The translations under genes were made by a program, and so were the position numbers. Shown piece by piece: positions 22,801 to 31,304 of a DNA stretch of 64,000 nucleotides; position 1 is the stretch's first letter, and each line of letters begins with the position of its first letter. Source of the stretch: Sphingobacterium multivorum (lineage in GTDB: Bacteria > Bacteroidota > Bacteroidia > Sphingobacteriales > Sphingobacteriaceae); NCBI RefSeq assembly GCF_039511225.1, contig NZ_CP154261.1:310001-374000 (forward strand), in the 5' to 3' direction. Below the pieces are notes generated by a model. That model did no database searches and had not been told where the DNA came from. It was given only the letters and a program-made list of their open reading frames with translations.

Positions 22801-23346
22801 GGGGAAGGTGAGCCTTTTTATAAACAGGATATTATTGGCAATGCGACCCCCGATTTCTTTGGGGGTATAACAAATACATTCAATTATAAGAACTTTGGAC
22901 TATCGACCCTTTTCACATTCTCCTATGGTAATGACCTGATTTACCAGGCTGACGTTGCTAATGGTGCAGCTGACAATCTAGCCAATCGAGGAGTAAGTAT
23001 ATTGGGGCGTTATAATAGTGACAACATCAACGCAACACGGCCAAGGCTACTGTATGGTCATGCGCAGTTCAGACCATTGGCAGACGTCAATGTATTTGAT
23101 GCTTCTTACCTGAAGCTCAAGTCCATCACGTTTTCCTATAATTTCAGTAAATCGTTATTGGAGACTTTCAAGTTAAGAAGCGGTTCGGCATATGTATCGG
23201 CAACAAATTTATTTACTGTAACACATTATCCTGGAATGGATCCTGAAGTCTCGGATGATCCAACTTCTGTAATCGGTGGGGGACGTGATATCTCTGCTTA
23301 CCCATCAAATAGGATGTTCTCTTTCGGATTACGTATTGGCTTCTAA
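19856..23346 (+). pseudogene. SusC/RagA TonB-dependent outer-membrane transporter with N-terminal STN domain, disrupted by a one-base frameshift
   Basis: Two overlapping open frames (19856-21334 and 21319-23346) together give one SusC-like protein of about 1160 residues. The first part holds a signal peptide, an STN domain ('LSQILEEVKKQTGYDYI', about 50-118), a carboxypeptidase-regulatory-like domain ('VSGIVVDANGKPLAGATIRVK') and the TonB plug ('DVVVVGYGTTKRSDLTGSV', 'SIDILKDASATAIYGSKAANG'). The second part is the beta-barrel, ending in aromatic 'FSFGLRIGF'. The first frame runs into TAA at 21332. Adding one A near 21331 restores 'GTDFNLWQVRINLDATIAP', exactly the expected SusC junction, so a single-base deletion is implied. 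The STN domain and upstream FecR/ECF genes indicate signal-responsive expression. It may be intact in the organism. Confidence 0.9.
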
Positions 23347-23413
23347 TCGTGTGGAAGACAAACGAATGACGTCGATGAATGATGTGTATTAAGACTACTA
23401 AAATAATAAACGA

Positions 23414-24817
23414 ATGAAAAAGACCTTTCCACTATACTTCCTGTTAATTGCTTTGGCGGGATTAAATGCCTCTTGTGATAAGACGCTCAATGCGTTGCCA
23501 ACACAGGAAAAAGTTGATGATAATGTTATTGTTGACCAAAAAAGCGCGGAAATTGCGTTGAATGGTGCCTACTATTTATTTGTCAATGTAACTGAGAATA
23601 GAACAACAGGGCTACCGGGAACGACCTGGGGCCCTTCTCATGAAGTCCTTCCAGCACGCTTTGCTGGGCTCATAGAAGATTATCAGGGTCCCAGTCAAGC
23701 TGATATGCATACCTTAAAATCCCGCGATGGTGAGGCACTTAATATCTGGAATGAAGGCTATAAACTCGCAAATGCTGCCAATGGAGTTATTGCCGGAATT
23801 GATGCCATAAATGAACAAAAGTTTGGCGGCAAAAGACGCGATGAAATACTCGGTGAAGTTCGTTTCTTGCGCGCTTATGCAAATTTTAAACTGCTGGCTT
23901 ATTACGGGGAATTTTTTGATATCAATAGTAATTTTGGAGTAATGATCCGTACAAAGCCTGTGACGGTATCTACTATTGCTACGCCACGAAAAAAAGTAAA
24001 AGATACTTACGATTTTATTTTGGAAGATGTTGACTATGCCATTGCCCATGCCCCTGAAACGAATCCTAATTATTATGCAACTAAATGGGCCGCCATTTTG
24101 CTCAAAATGCGTGTTTTGATGTTGAGACAAGCCGCCTCTGATTATCCGACGGTGGTCACATTGGCTAACCAGCTCATCGAACAATCCCCCTATGCTCTTG
24201 AAGCTCATGTGGAGGACCTTTTCTCTACAAAAGGGTTGGCTAGTAAAGAAGTGATTCTCGGTACAAAGGCCTTTGCTAACCAAATTGCTGAAATGGAGAA
24301 GTACTATTTCCGGGCAAATTATACATATAATGCAACTCCATTTTTATTGGATCTCTTGAAAAATGATCCAAGAGCCAACTGGATGATTGGCACAGTCGCC
24401 AAACGTCAAGTTTTTAAGAAGCATACCGGAGGACAAGCGGAAGCTAAGTTTATTTTCCGTTTGACCGAAGCCTATTTATTGAAAGCTGAGGCTCTCGCCA
24501 AATCAAATGGAAGTTTGACCGAAGTTCGGGACCTACTTAAAATTGTTAAAGCGAAAGCTGGAATTACAGATTTTACGGGACTAAACGCTATGAATACACG
24601 TGAGCAGCTTACGATGGAAGTTTTTAGGGAAATAATCCGGAGTCTCACTGCCGAAGATGGTTCTGATTGGATGGCCTTGTTGCGTTTACCCTTTGAAACA
24701 CTAAAACAATTCAATGGTAATATTAAGGAAAAATGGCAATATATATTACCGGTTCCCTACGCAGAATATGAAAAAAATCCAACCTTCGGAGAGCAAAATC
24801 CTGGATATGGCTGGTAA
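23414..24817 (+). CDS. SusD/RagB-family outer-membrane lipoprotein
   Basis: 467 residues, lipobox LNASC (Cys21), followed by 'LNALPTQEKVDDNVIV' and the usual SusD helices ('EILGEVRFLRAYANFKLLAYYGE', 'FIFRLTEAYLLKAEALAKSNG'). It partners the SusC encoded just upstream (67 bp gap). Slightly shorter than the 500-residue norm but with no internal disruption. Confidence 0.92.
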   Translation: MKKTFPLYFLLIALAGLNASCDKTLNALPTQEKVDDNVIVDQKSAEIALNGAYYLFVNVTENRTTGLPGTTWGPSHEVLPARFAGLIEDYQGPSQADMHTLKSRDGEALNIWNEGYKLANAANGVIAGIDAINEQKFGGKRRDEILGEVRFLRAYANFKLLAYYGEFFDINSNFGVMIRTKPVTVSTIATPRKKVKDTYDFILEDVDYAIAHAPETNPNYYATKWAAILLKMRVLMLRQAASDYPTVVTLANQLIEQSPYALEAHVEDLFSTKGLASKEVILGTKAFANQIAEMEKYYFRANYTYNATPFLLDLLKNDPRANWMIGTVAKRQVFKKHTGGQAEAKFIFRLTEAYLLKAEALAKSNGSLTEVRDLLKIVKAKAGITDFTGLNAMNTREQLTMEVFREIIRSLTAEDGSDWMALLRLPFETLKQFNGNIKEKWQYILPVPYAEYEKNPTFGEQNPGYGW

Positions 24818-24869
24818 AAGTTAGGTGAGTTGTAGAATTAACGCAACATAAACATAAAGAAATAATTAA

Positions 24870-26069
24870 ATGAAACATATGTTAAAAATAGCCGCCCTTA
24901 TGGTATTTCCTATAATGGGAATGGCACAGAAAAAGTTTGTTCTGGACGGCGAACTTAAAAATGGGACAATCGAAAAGCTTTATCTTTTTTATATGGACGG
25001 TCAAGGGAAACAAGTATCTGATAGCGCTTCGGTCGTCAAAAACCATTTTCAATTTAAAGGTACACTTCCCGAGCCTACTCTGGCATTTCTAACCAGATCG
25101 TCGGATCCAGAGCGCGCAAATGAAGGCGATTATACACAAATGTACCTGGAGCCTACCAAAATGAAATTGGAGTTTCAAGATGATAACCTAAAAAACTATA
25201 CGCTAACTGGATCGAAATTGGATGCCGAACACAAGCAGTTGGAGCAAGAAAAGGCAGGTATTAGAAAAGGGATGGAACCCATCAGTAAGGCTTATGCTGC
25301 TAAAAATAAGGAATATAGTCGTGCTGAGCGAGAACTGGAAGATTTGGAAAAGAAAGTAAAGTTACTTAGTGAAGAGGCTGCTAATATCAAGAATCAATTT
25401 GAGCCTTTTAATGAAAAAGCAGCCCAGATTGATATGGCCTTTATCAAAGAACATCCACAATCGTTTTTGAGCCCTTATTTGTTGCTATTCAGAATGAACA
25501 GTTTGCCTTTGGAAGAAACTGAAACATTGTTTGCTGGTTTTTCCAAGGAGGTACAAAATAGTCATTTTGGAAAAGATGTTTCGAAAAAGCTAGATGAAAG
25601 TCGAAGTGGTGCCGTTGGCAAGACTGCTCCGGTATTTGGTACGACCGATATCGACGGTAAACCGCTGAGTTTGTCAGATTTCAAAGGCAAGTATGTCTTG
25701 TTGGATTTCTGGGCTAGCTGGTGTGTGCCCTGTCGTAAAGGGAATCCACATCTTATTAAGTTGTATCAGCAATATAAAAGTAAAGGTTTTGAAATCATAG
25801 GGATTGCAGATGATGACAGCAAACCTGAAAAGTGGCACAAGGCAGTGGAACAAGATGAAATTGGCATTTGGAAACATGTTTTACGCGGGGCAAAATTCGA
25901 TGGAACAAATTTTGATCTTAGCAAAGATGTAACGAAGGGTTATGGTGTCAGTTCGTTACCTACTAAAGTGTTAATAGATCCGCAAGGTATTATTATCGGA
26001 CGTTATGGTGGTGGCAATGGCGGTTCGGACGAACAGTTGGATGCCAAACTTGCTGAATTATTTAAATAA
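24870..26069 (+). CDS. TlpA/thioredoxin-like thiol-disulfide oxidoreductase with DUF4369-type N-terminus
   Basis: 399 residues with a signal peptide (cleavage near 'MGMAQ-KKF'). Residues about 20-120 resemble the DUF4369 beta-sandwich ('FVLDGELKNGTIEKLYLFYMDG'), about 120-190 are charged and helical (probable coiled coil), and about 250-399 form a thioredoxin fold with the redox motif CVPC at 285-288 ('LDFWASWCVPCRKGNP') and the cis-Pro region 'SSLPTKVLIDPQG'. These periplasmic proteins reduce disulfides. It closes the ECF/FecR/SusC/SusD operon; a link to redox handling of the imported ligand is inferred. A strong bidirectional terminator follows. Confidence 0.9.
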   Translation: MKHMLKIAALMVFPIMGMAQKKFVLDGELKNGTIEKLYLFYMDGQGKQVSDSASVVKNHFQFKGTLPEPTLAFLTRSSDPERANEGDYTQMYLEPTKMKLEFQDDNLKNYTLTGSKLDAEHKQLEQEKAGIRKGMEPISKAYAAKNKEYSRAERELEDLEKKVKLLSEEAANIKNQFEPFNEKAAQIDMAFIKEHPQSFLSPYLLLFRMNSLPLEETETLFAGFSKEVQNSHFGKDVSKKLDESRSGAVGKTAPVFGTTDIDGKPLSLSDFKGKYVLLDFWASWCVPCRKGNPHLIKLYQQYKSKGFEIIGIADDDSKPEKWHKAVEQDEIGIWKHVLRGAKFDGTNFDLSKDVTKGYGVSSLPTKVLIDPQGIIIGRYGGGNGGSDEQLDAKLAELFK

Positions 26070-26138
26070 TAGCATATCTTGTACGTAACGATATTCTGCG
26101 AGGCTACGGTCACTTTTGTATTACAGGTATATCGTGTA

Positions 26139-26181
26139 AAAGAAATAAGGGGGCTGTCTTTGACAGCCCCCTTATTTCTTT
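26139..26181. terminator. Bidirectional terminator between convergent genes
   Basis: A perfect 19-bp stem (26139-26157 with 26163-26181) containing GGGGGCTGT/ACAGCCCCC and flanked by A-rich and T-rich arms. It serves the thioredoxin gene (+) and the histidine kinase gene (-). Confidence 0.92.
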
Positions 26182-26198
26182 CACTTATACGGCTTAGC

Positions 26199-28325
26199 TT
26201 ACGAAATCCGTGCAACGAGCTGAGCAAGGATAGCTTTGTCCAGAGGTTTGGTCATAATGCCATCAAAGTGATGTGCCTGTCCTGCTGGAACCTGCATGGT
26301 TACTTGGGATTCGTCCGATGTGAGTGCGATAACTTTGCTAGTCCATCCCTGTATAAGATTGTTGTCTTTAACCATATTGAGGATGTCCCAACCAGTAGGA
26401 CCATGCATTTTGAGATCGGTGATAATAATATCCGTTCTATTTTCCTTCAGATAGGCCATTGCTGCAGATGAATCCTGATAGATTTTAACATCTTCGAAAT
26501 GTTGCAATGCCTGTTTTACAAATAAATTATTGATTGGATTGTCATCAATAACGACAAAGCGTAGCTCTTTTGAGAGATTATCCAAGCTCGTAATTTGTTT
26601 TCTATTTTTCTTTTCTTCCGTAAACGGAACGACCAATGTAAATGTTGATCCTTTACCTTGTTGACTGCTAACGCTTAACGTTCCGTTTAGCTGTTCGGCC
26701 ATAAGCTTAGAAATATGTAATCCCAATCCAAAACTATGCTTGGATTTCTGATCAGTCATATAATACTGTTCGAAAATATGTCCTTGATCTTTTGCAGAAA
26801 TACCTTTTCCAGTATCGTTGACTACTATATGTAATTTGGGCGCTTGATCTCTGCTGATAAATGCTTTCACCTCGATCTGCCCCTTATCTGTATATTTAAT
26901 CGCGTTGCTCAGCAGATTGGAAACAATTTGGCGTACACGATATGTACCGCTTTTGATCAAGATGTCGGGATTGATATCAATGTGACTGATGAGTTTCAGT
27001 CCTTTTTTGTCTGCCTGAGCCTGTTGCATTTTAATGAGGTTGGCGAGTAATTGCGTTGGCGAAAAATACTCAGCCTTAATTTCCAGTGTGCCAGATTCTA
27101 GTTTACCGAGATTCAAAATATCTTCAACGGTATCATTGATCACGTGGATATCTTGTGTAATGGAGTCTAATAAAACAGGATCGACGCGATTGTTCGCTGC
27201 ATTGCTTTTTAGTAAATCAATAATGCTGACCAAAGAATTGACCGGTGTCCGTACGTCATGACTTATATTAGCTAATATACTGGCCTTTTCCTTTGATGTC
27301 TGTAAGGCATAGTCTCGGGCAGCGGTAAGCTTACGCTCATAGACGAGTGTATTATAGTGGTAAGACAACAGCAGTGTCACCATAATAATCATGAGAATAA
27401 TAGAAGCGATGACTTGTTTGCCAAAAATGGAAGAGTTTTCCCTGTAAAGTTTGAAATCTTGAATTTCAGCAGCTCTTAATGTCTCATCTTCATGGGTTTT
27501 AATACGAAGCAAGGCCGTGCTAATTGTACTAAATAAGTTGTAATTAGATTGTAGTAGCTGTCTTTCCTTGTGCTGAAGCTCAGCAAATGAACGACGAATC
27601 TTACTGAAATCTTGCCGGTGAAATGTTTCGTTCTGTTCAATCAAACTTTGGATCTGGCTATGTATAGCCTTGATTTGATTAACGTTGAAATTCTGTTGCA
27701 GCTTGTCAGCAACTAAAGTGTCATTTTTCGCTTTGAAAATTCTGTTGAAGAGTTTTTCTTTCTTTCGGACAATGGTGTCCTTCTTACTTACATTGAGTGC
27801 GGTATCGCGTAATATTTTATTGACAACAGAATCTGCAAGTATCCGATTGTTCCCCGGTCGAATGGTTCTGTTTGTATTAGTCAAGAGTGAAAGCGAGTCT
27901 TTTGCCAAAAAAATCATGTTGTCGACAGATTTTTTAATCTGTGCGAATTCGTCCGAAAGCGAAATATTCTGTTCCAAAGAGGTATTTGTAGCAGCGGTAA
28001 GTCCTTTTTGGGAAGATAATTTAGATAAGGAGTCAATATAAAATCTTAGCGTGTCTAAACTATTGCTATAATGCTTTAAATTTTCGGCACTGAAGTCTAC
28101 GGTATAGGAACGAAAAGCATTTCCAGCAGCATTATAGGAGGAGAAGAGTTCGTAGAAAAGGTTCGTCAATTGATTTTTAGAACTGTATGCTTTGTTTAAA
28201 CGAGTTTCAGTCTTTTGGTACTCAATATATTGATAGGTAAATATCGATCCGATATAAACCAAGGAAAGAATCAGAAAAGCAATTAAAACTGTCCTGAAAA
28301 TAAATAATTTTTTACTGTTTTTCAC
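26199..28325 (-). CDS. Hybrid sensor histidine kinase/response regulator
   Basis: 708 residues. Two transmembrane helices (about 9-30 and 304-324) enclose a periplasmic, mostly helical sensor region of about 270 residues. HisKA carries the phospho-acceptor His356 ('LANISHDVRTPVNSL'). HATPase has the N box 'NLLSNAIKYTD', G1 'DTGKGIS' and G2 'FGLGLHISK'. A C-terminal receiver (about 588-708) has 'VVIDDNP', phospho-acceptor Asp637 ('IIITDLKM') and a conserved Lys ('MTKPLD'). There is no AraC output domain, so this is not a classical one-piece HTCS regulator, and no separate response regulator is adjacent. A TAnnTTTG-like -7 element (CAAATTTA on the + strand, 28384-28391) lies upstream. Its neighbours suggest, but do not prove, control of the glycosidases. 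Confidence 0.93.
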   Translation of the reverse strand: MKNSKKLFIFRTVLIAFLILSLVYIGSIFTYQYIEYQKTETRLNKAYSSKNQLTNLFYELFSSYNAAGNAFRSYTVDFSAENLKHYSNSLDTLRFYIDSLSKLSSQKGLTAATNTSLEQNISLSDEFAQIKKSVDNMIFLAKDSLSLLTNTNRTIRPGNNRILADSVVNKILRDTALNVSKKDTIVRKKEKLFNRIFKAKNDTLVADKLQQNFNVNQIKAIHSQIQSLIEQNETFHRQDFSKIRRSFAELQHKERQLLQSNYNLFSTISTALLRIKTHEDETLRAAEIQDFKLYRENSSIFGKQVIASIILMIIMVTLLLSYHYNTLVYERKLTAARDYALQTSKEKASILANISHDVRTPVNSLVSIIDLLKSNAANNRVDPVLLDSITQDIHVINDTVEDILNLGKLESGTLEIKAEYFSPTQLLANLIKMQQAQADKKGLKLISHIDINPDILIKSGTYRVRQIVSNLLSNAIKYTDKGQIEVKAFISRDQAPKLHIVVNDTGKGISAKDQGHIFEQYYMTDQKSKHSFGLGLHISKLMAEQLNGTLSVSSQQGKGSTFTLVVPFTEEKKNRKQITSLDNLSKELRFVVIDDNPINNLFVKQALQHFEDVKIYQDSSAAMAYLKENRTDIIITDLKMHGPTGWDILNMVKDNNLIQGWTSKVIALTSDESQVTMQVPAGQAHHFDGIMTKPLDKAILAQLVARIS

Positions 28326-28575
28326 GTTATTGTTCTTTCACCCCAATAAGTTAACTATAGCCTGTTTTGTTTTGTCTGGAAGTCAAATTTAATACTAAAA
28401 AATCATATCCGTTGCTTGCAGCTGTAGATAGCCAGCTACTTTTTTAAAATCTTACACAATCGTTTGATTGAGAGTTGGTGTAGAAGGATCCTATTTTATT
28501 TTTTATTTTGCATAGTGAAACCCATACGTGGTCTTTTTAGAACCTCTTTATTTAGAAATAAAAACTTAAATTTTA

Positions 28576-30585
28576 ATGAAAACACTCTTCTGTTCGATAG
28601 CCTTATCCCTATTATTTACGCAAGAACTCCATGCGCAGTCTGGGGTTAATATTATCCCCCAGCCTCAGGAAATCAATGTAGGAGCTGGCCAGTTTCAGTT
28701 AAATCCACAGACTACCTTAAGCTTTAAGAACTGCGTTGTGAAAGATGTGTCTTTGTTTGTTGAGCAGCTGAGAAAAGTAACACATTATCCCCTGAACGTG
28801 AAGAAGCAAGCAAGCAATAACATTGAATTTAGACTGGTTCCTAAATTGACCCTGCCAAATGACGAAGGCTATCAGCTTGAGGTTTCCAATCGGGGAGTTG
28901 TCGTGACAGCAAAAAGTTCGCTTGGACTTTTCAATGCAACGCAATCACTGCGCCAACTTTTACCGACAGCTTTCGAGGGTAGTAACTCTACCAAAGAAAT
29001 AAGCTGGAATATTCCGGCAGTGAGCATTAAAGATTATCCGCGTTATCATTGGCGCGGTTATATGAAAGACGTAAGCCGGACATTCTTTGATGTGAAAACC
29101 GTGAAAAAGTATTTGGATGTCATGGCCCTGTACAAAATGAATACTTTTCATTGGCATTTGACGGATGATCAGGGCTGGCGGATTGAAATCAAGAAATATC
29201 CGAAATTGACCCTGGAAAATGCGACGGTATTTCATCGAACAGAAAAGCAACCTGCAGAACGCAGTGGATTTTATACGCAGGAGCAGATCAAGGAAGTTGT
29301 CCAATATGCCCGGGAGCGTAATATTACGATTGTGCCCGAGATTGATGTCCCCGGACATTCATGGCCGACCATATTAGCCTACCCTGAACTTGGGGTCAAC
29401 AAAAATTCCTATCCCAATCACATCTTTCCTTTTGTGTCATCTTGGGGATATTGGGGAAATCAGTTTACGCCCAATACATTGGATCCCACAAAAGAGCTTA
29501 CGTATGAATTCTTGAATAATGTGTTCACCGAAGTCGCTAATCTCTTTCCGGGTAGTTATATTCATTTTGGAGGGGATGAGGTTCGCCATGATTTGTGGGA
29601 AAAAGAGGCTCATGTGCAGGATTTTATGAAAGAGCACCATATTAAGGATGTCAAAGCCCTGCAGAGTTATTTCGTACAACGCGTTTCTGCTATCATTGTT
29701 CAAAAAGGTAAAAAACCGATCGGCTGGAATGATATCTTAGCAGATGCGGAAAACTTACCGAAAAGCACAGCAATTATGAGCTGGCTTGGTGAAGAAGCGA
29801 TCAAGGAGGCAACTAAAGATGGGTTTAAAGCCGTAGCGACCCCTGCATCTCATCTCTATTTTGATATTACGCAGGCCGATCGTAATGATGGGACCATGAC
29901 TGACTTGGCCTATCCTCAAATAAATTCGCTGAAAAGGGTGTACGAATTTGATCCTTCTGGGGGGCTTAGTCCGGCCGAGGAGCAGCTTGTTCTCGGTGTG
30001 CAGGGAAATATGTGGACTGCTTTGGCGCAGGATATTAAAGATCTGAACGTACAGAATTTTCCGAGATTACTTGCTGTAGCCGAAATCGGATGGTCGTCCA
30101 AATCAGCGAAAGATTACGAAGCTTTCAACCAGCGATTGGATGCAAATCTTCCAAGATTGGATTCCATGCGTATTGATTATTATCGCCCCGGGGGATATAT
30201 TGCGGGGGCATGGGGGCCTAATGATATCAGGGAATCGTATAGTTTTTTGAATTTTGATGTGACGAAAAAGATTTACGATAACGGAAGGGCACAAGCTGGA
30301 TTTTTCTTTGTGGACGGTAAGAATTTTCTGGAGATTGATGCTGTACAATTACTGCAGGACGGACGTGTCATCGCAGAAGATGGACATCACGCACTTGCGG
30401 ATAAATTTAGAGGAACCAATAAGATCAAACCTTTTTATTACAATTTTACAGTAACAAATTATAATCCGCAATCGAAGTACGAGATCAAAGCCCGCGTCAG
30501 AGGTGCTGGTGGTGTGGATTCAAAAGGGAACTTTACCTTTAATTTGTCCCCTAGCACGGCTTTTGATAAAATAGAAAGGAAATAA
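28576..30585 (+). CDS. GH20 beta-N-acetylhexosaminidase
   Basis: 669 residues with a signal peptide (cleavage near 'LHAQ-SGV'). An N-terminal GH20b domain (about 22-150) precedes the GH20 barrel with 'RGYMKDVSRTFF', 'FHWHLTDDQGWR', 'VPEIDVPGH' and the catalytic pair Asp334-Glu335 in 'HFGGDEV'. The Asp orients the substrate acetamido group and the Glu is the general acid. An extra C-terminal beta domain (about 545-669) resembles the chitobiase C-terminal/PA14-like region. It removes terminal GlcNAc/GalNAc from glycans, in the periplasm or on the surface. With the GH2, second GH20 and GH29 genes nearby it forms a set suited to host-type glycans. Confidence 0.95.
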   Translation: MKTLFCSIALSLLFTQELHAQSGVNIIPQPQEINVGAGQFQLNPQTTLSFKNCVVKDVSLFVEQLRKVTHYPLNVKKQASNNIEFRLVPKLTLPNDEGYQLEVSNRGVVVTAKSSLGLFNATQSLRQLLPTAFEGSNSTKEISWNIPAVSIKDYPRYHWRGYMKDVSRTFFDVKTVKKYLDVMALYKMNTFHWHLTDDQGWRIEIKKYPKLTLENATVFHRTEKQPAERSGFYTQEQIKEVVQYARERNITIVPEIDVPGHSWPTILAYPELGVNKNSYPNHIFPFVSSWGYWGNQFTPNTLDPTKELTYEFLNNVFTEVANLFPGSYIHFGGDEVRHDLWEKEAHVQDFMKEHHIKDVKALQSYFVQRVSAIIVQKGKKPIGWNDILADAENLPKSTAIMSWLGEEAIKEATKDGFKAVATPASHLYFDITQADRNDGTMTDLAYPQINSLKRVYEFDPSGGLSPAEEQLVLGVQGNMWTALAQDIKDLNVQNFPRLLAVAEIGWSSKSAKDYEAFNQRLDANLPRLDSMRIDYYRPGGYIAGAWGPNDIRESYSFLNFDVTKKIYDNGRAQAGFFFVDGKNFLEIDAVQLLQDGRVIAEDGHHALADKFRGTNKIKPFYYNFTVTNYNPQSKYEIKARVRGAGGVDSKGNFTFNLSPSTAFDKIERK

Positions 30586-30702
30586 GAGGATCTTTTTCTG
30601 CCGATACAATCCGTTGTGGAAACTGTTCATAATTCAGGTTCAACACTTTGATAATTAGTTATCCGAAATGTTGGTGTAGCATGTATATGTAAAATCTTAT
30701 AC

Positions 30703-30745
30703 AAAGAGCTATGGCTGTCCAACCATTGGATAGCCATAGCTCTTT
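30703..30745. terminator. Bidirectional terminator between GH20 and the small membrane protein gene
   Basis: A 19-bp stem AAAGAGCTATGGCTGTCCA / TGGATAGCCATAGCTCTTT with one G-U pair; A- and T-rich ends allow use from both strands. Confidence 0.88.
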
Positions 30746-30770
30746 ATAAGTTAAGTTATAGACGCTTTAT

Positions 30771-31049
30771 TTATTCGAGCTCAATCATCTTTTGATTTGC
30801 ATGCTCTTCCTTTACTTCTTGAAGGATTGCAATTTCAATAGGTGCAATCAGGCTAAGAATAATCAGTACAATGAAAGCTACAGGGAAAATAATTCCGATG
30901 ATTACAGCCAATAACAAGGAGATATTTAAGTATTCTTGTCCATTCTTGGATGAAACTTTTAAACGGGAGCTTTTGAAGGAATCAAAAAGATCTTGAAAAG
31001 CTTTAGTAATTGTTTTACTGTTGATGCTGAATGTTGTTTTAGTTGCCAT
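30771..31049 (-). CDS. Small membrane protein, DUF4342-like
   Basis: 92 residues: a basic N-terminal part ('SFKSSRLKVSSKNGQEYLNI'), then a long hydrophobic stretch (about 47-73) that could cross the membrane once or form a hairpin, and an acidic C-terminus. The pattern 'lkvssKNGqeyLnISLLLAVIIGI...P' recalls the DUF4342 family of short proteins with a strand-strand-TM layout; function unknown. It is monocistronic between two terminators and stands apart from the glycosidases. Confidence 0.6.
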   Translation of the reverse strand: MATKTTFSINSKTITKAFQDLFDSFKSSRLKVSSKNGQEYLNISLLLAVIIGIIFPVAFIVLIILSLIAPIEIAILQEVKEEHANQKMIELE

Positions 31050-31242
31050 GATGTTTATTTTTAATGTTTTTATTTCTTATTTGATGACTCAAAGATAGCA
31101 CGGAAATAAGAGGCATACGATACCCATTAGGCCAGTCTCGAGACAATCTCGGTAAACGACCAGCTTTTATCGGTTAATACTCTGCTGAGATTAAGGAAAT
31201 TGATATGATTATCACTATAACTGACGGGAGATATATCCTAAA

Positions 31243-31282
31243 ACAAAAAACAGGAGTAGCCTAAAAGCTACCCCTGTTTTTT
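31243..31282 (-). terminator. Terminator of the GH2 gene
   Basis: An inverted repeat (ACAGGAGTAGC with GCTACCCCTGT, one mismatch) flanked by A-runs and T-runs, directly downstream of the minus-strand beta-galactosidase gene. Confidence 0.85.
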
Positions 31283-31304
31283 GTCACTTATTTTGCTAAT
31301 GTAA

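Noticed and set aside
19856..23346. Two separate SusC genes at 19856-21334 and 21319-23346
   Set aside because: The first lacks a barrel, the second lacks signal peptide and plug, and one inserted base fuses them at the exact SusC junction.
23714..24283. 189-codon minus-strand frame inside the SusD gene
   Set aside because: It is antisense to a clear SusD coding region, and its sequence is rich in Cys, His and Ile with no motif, as expected for a shadow frame.
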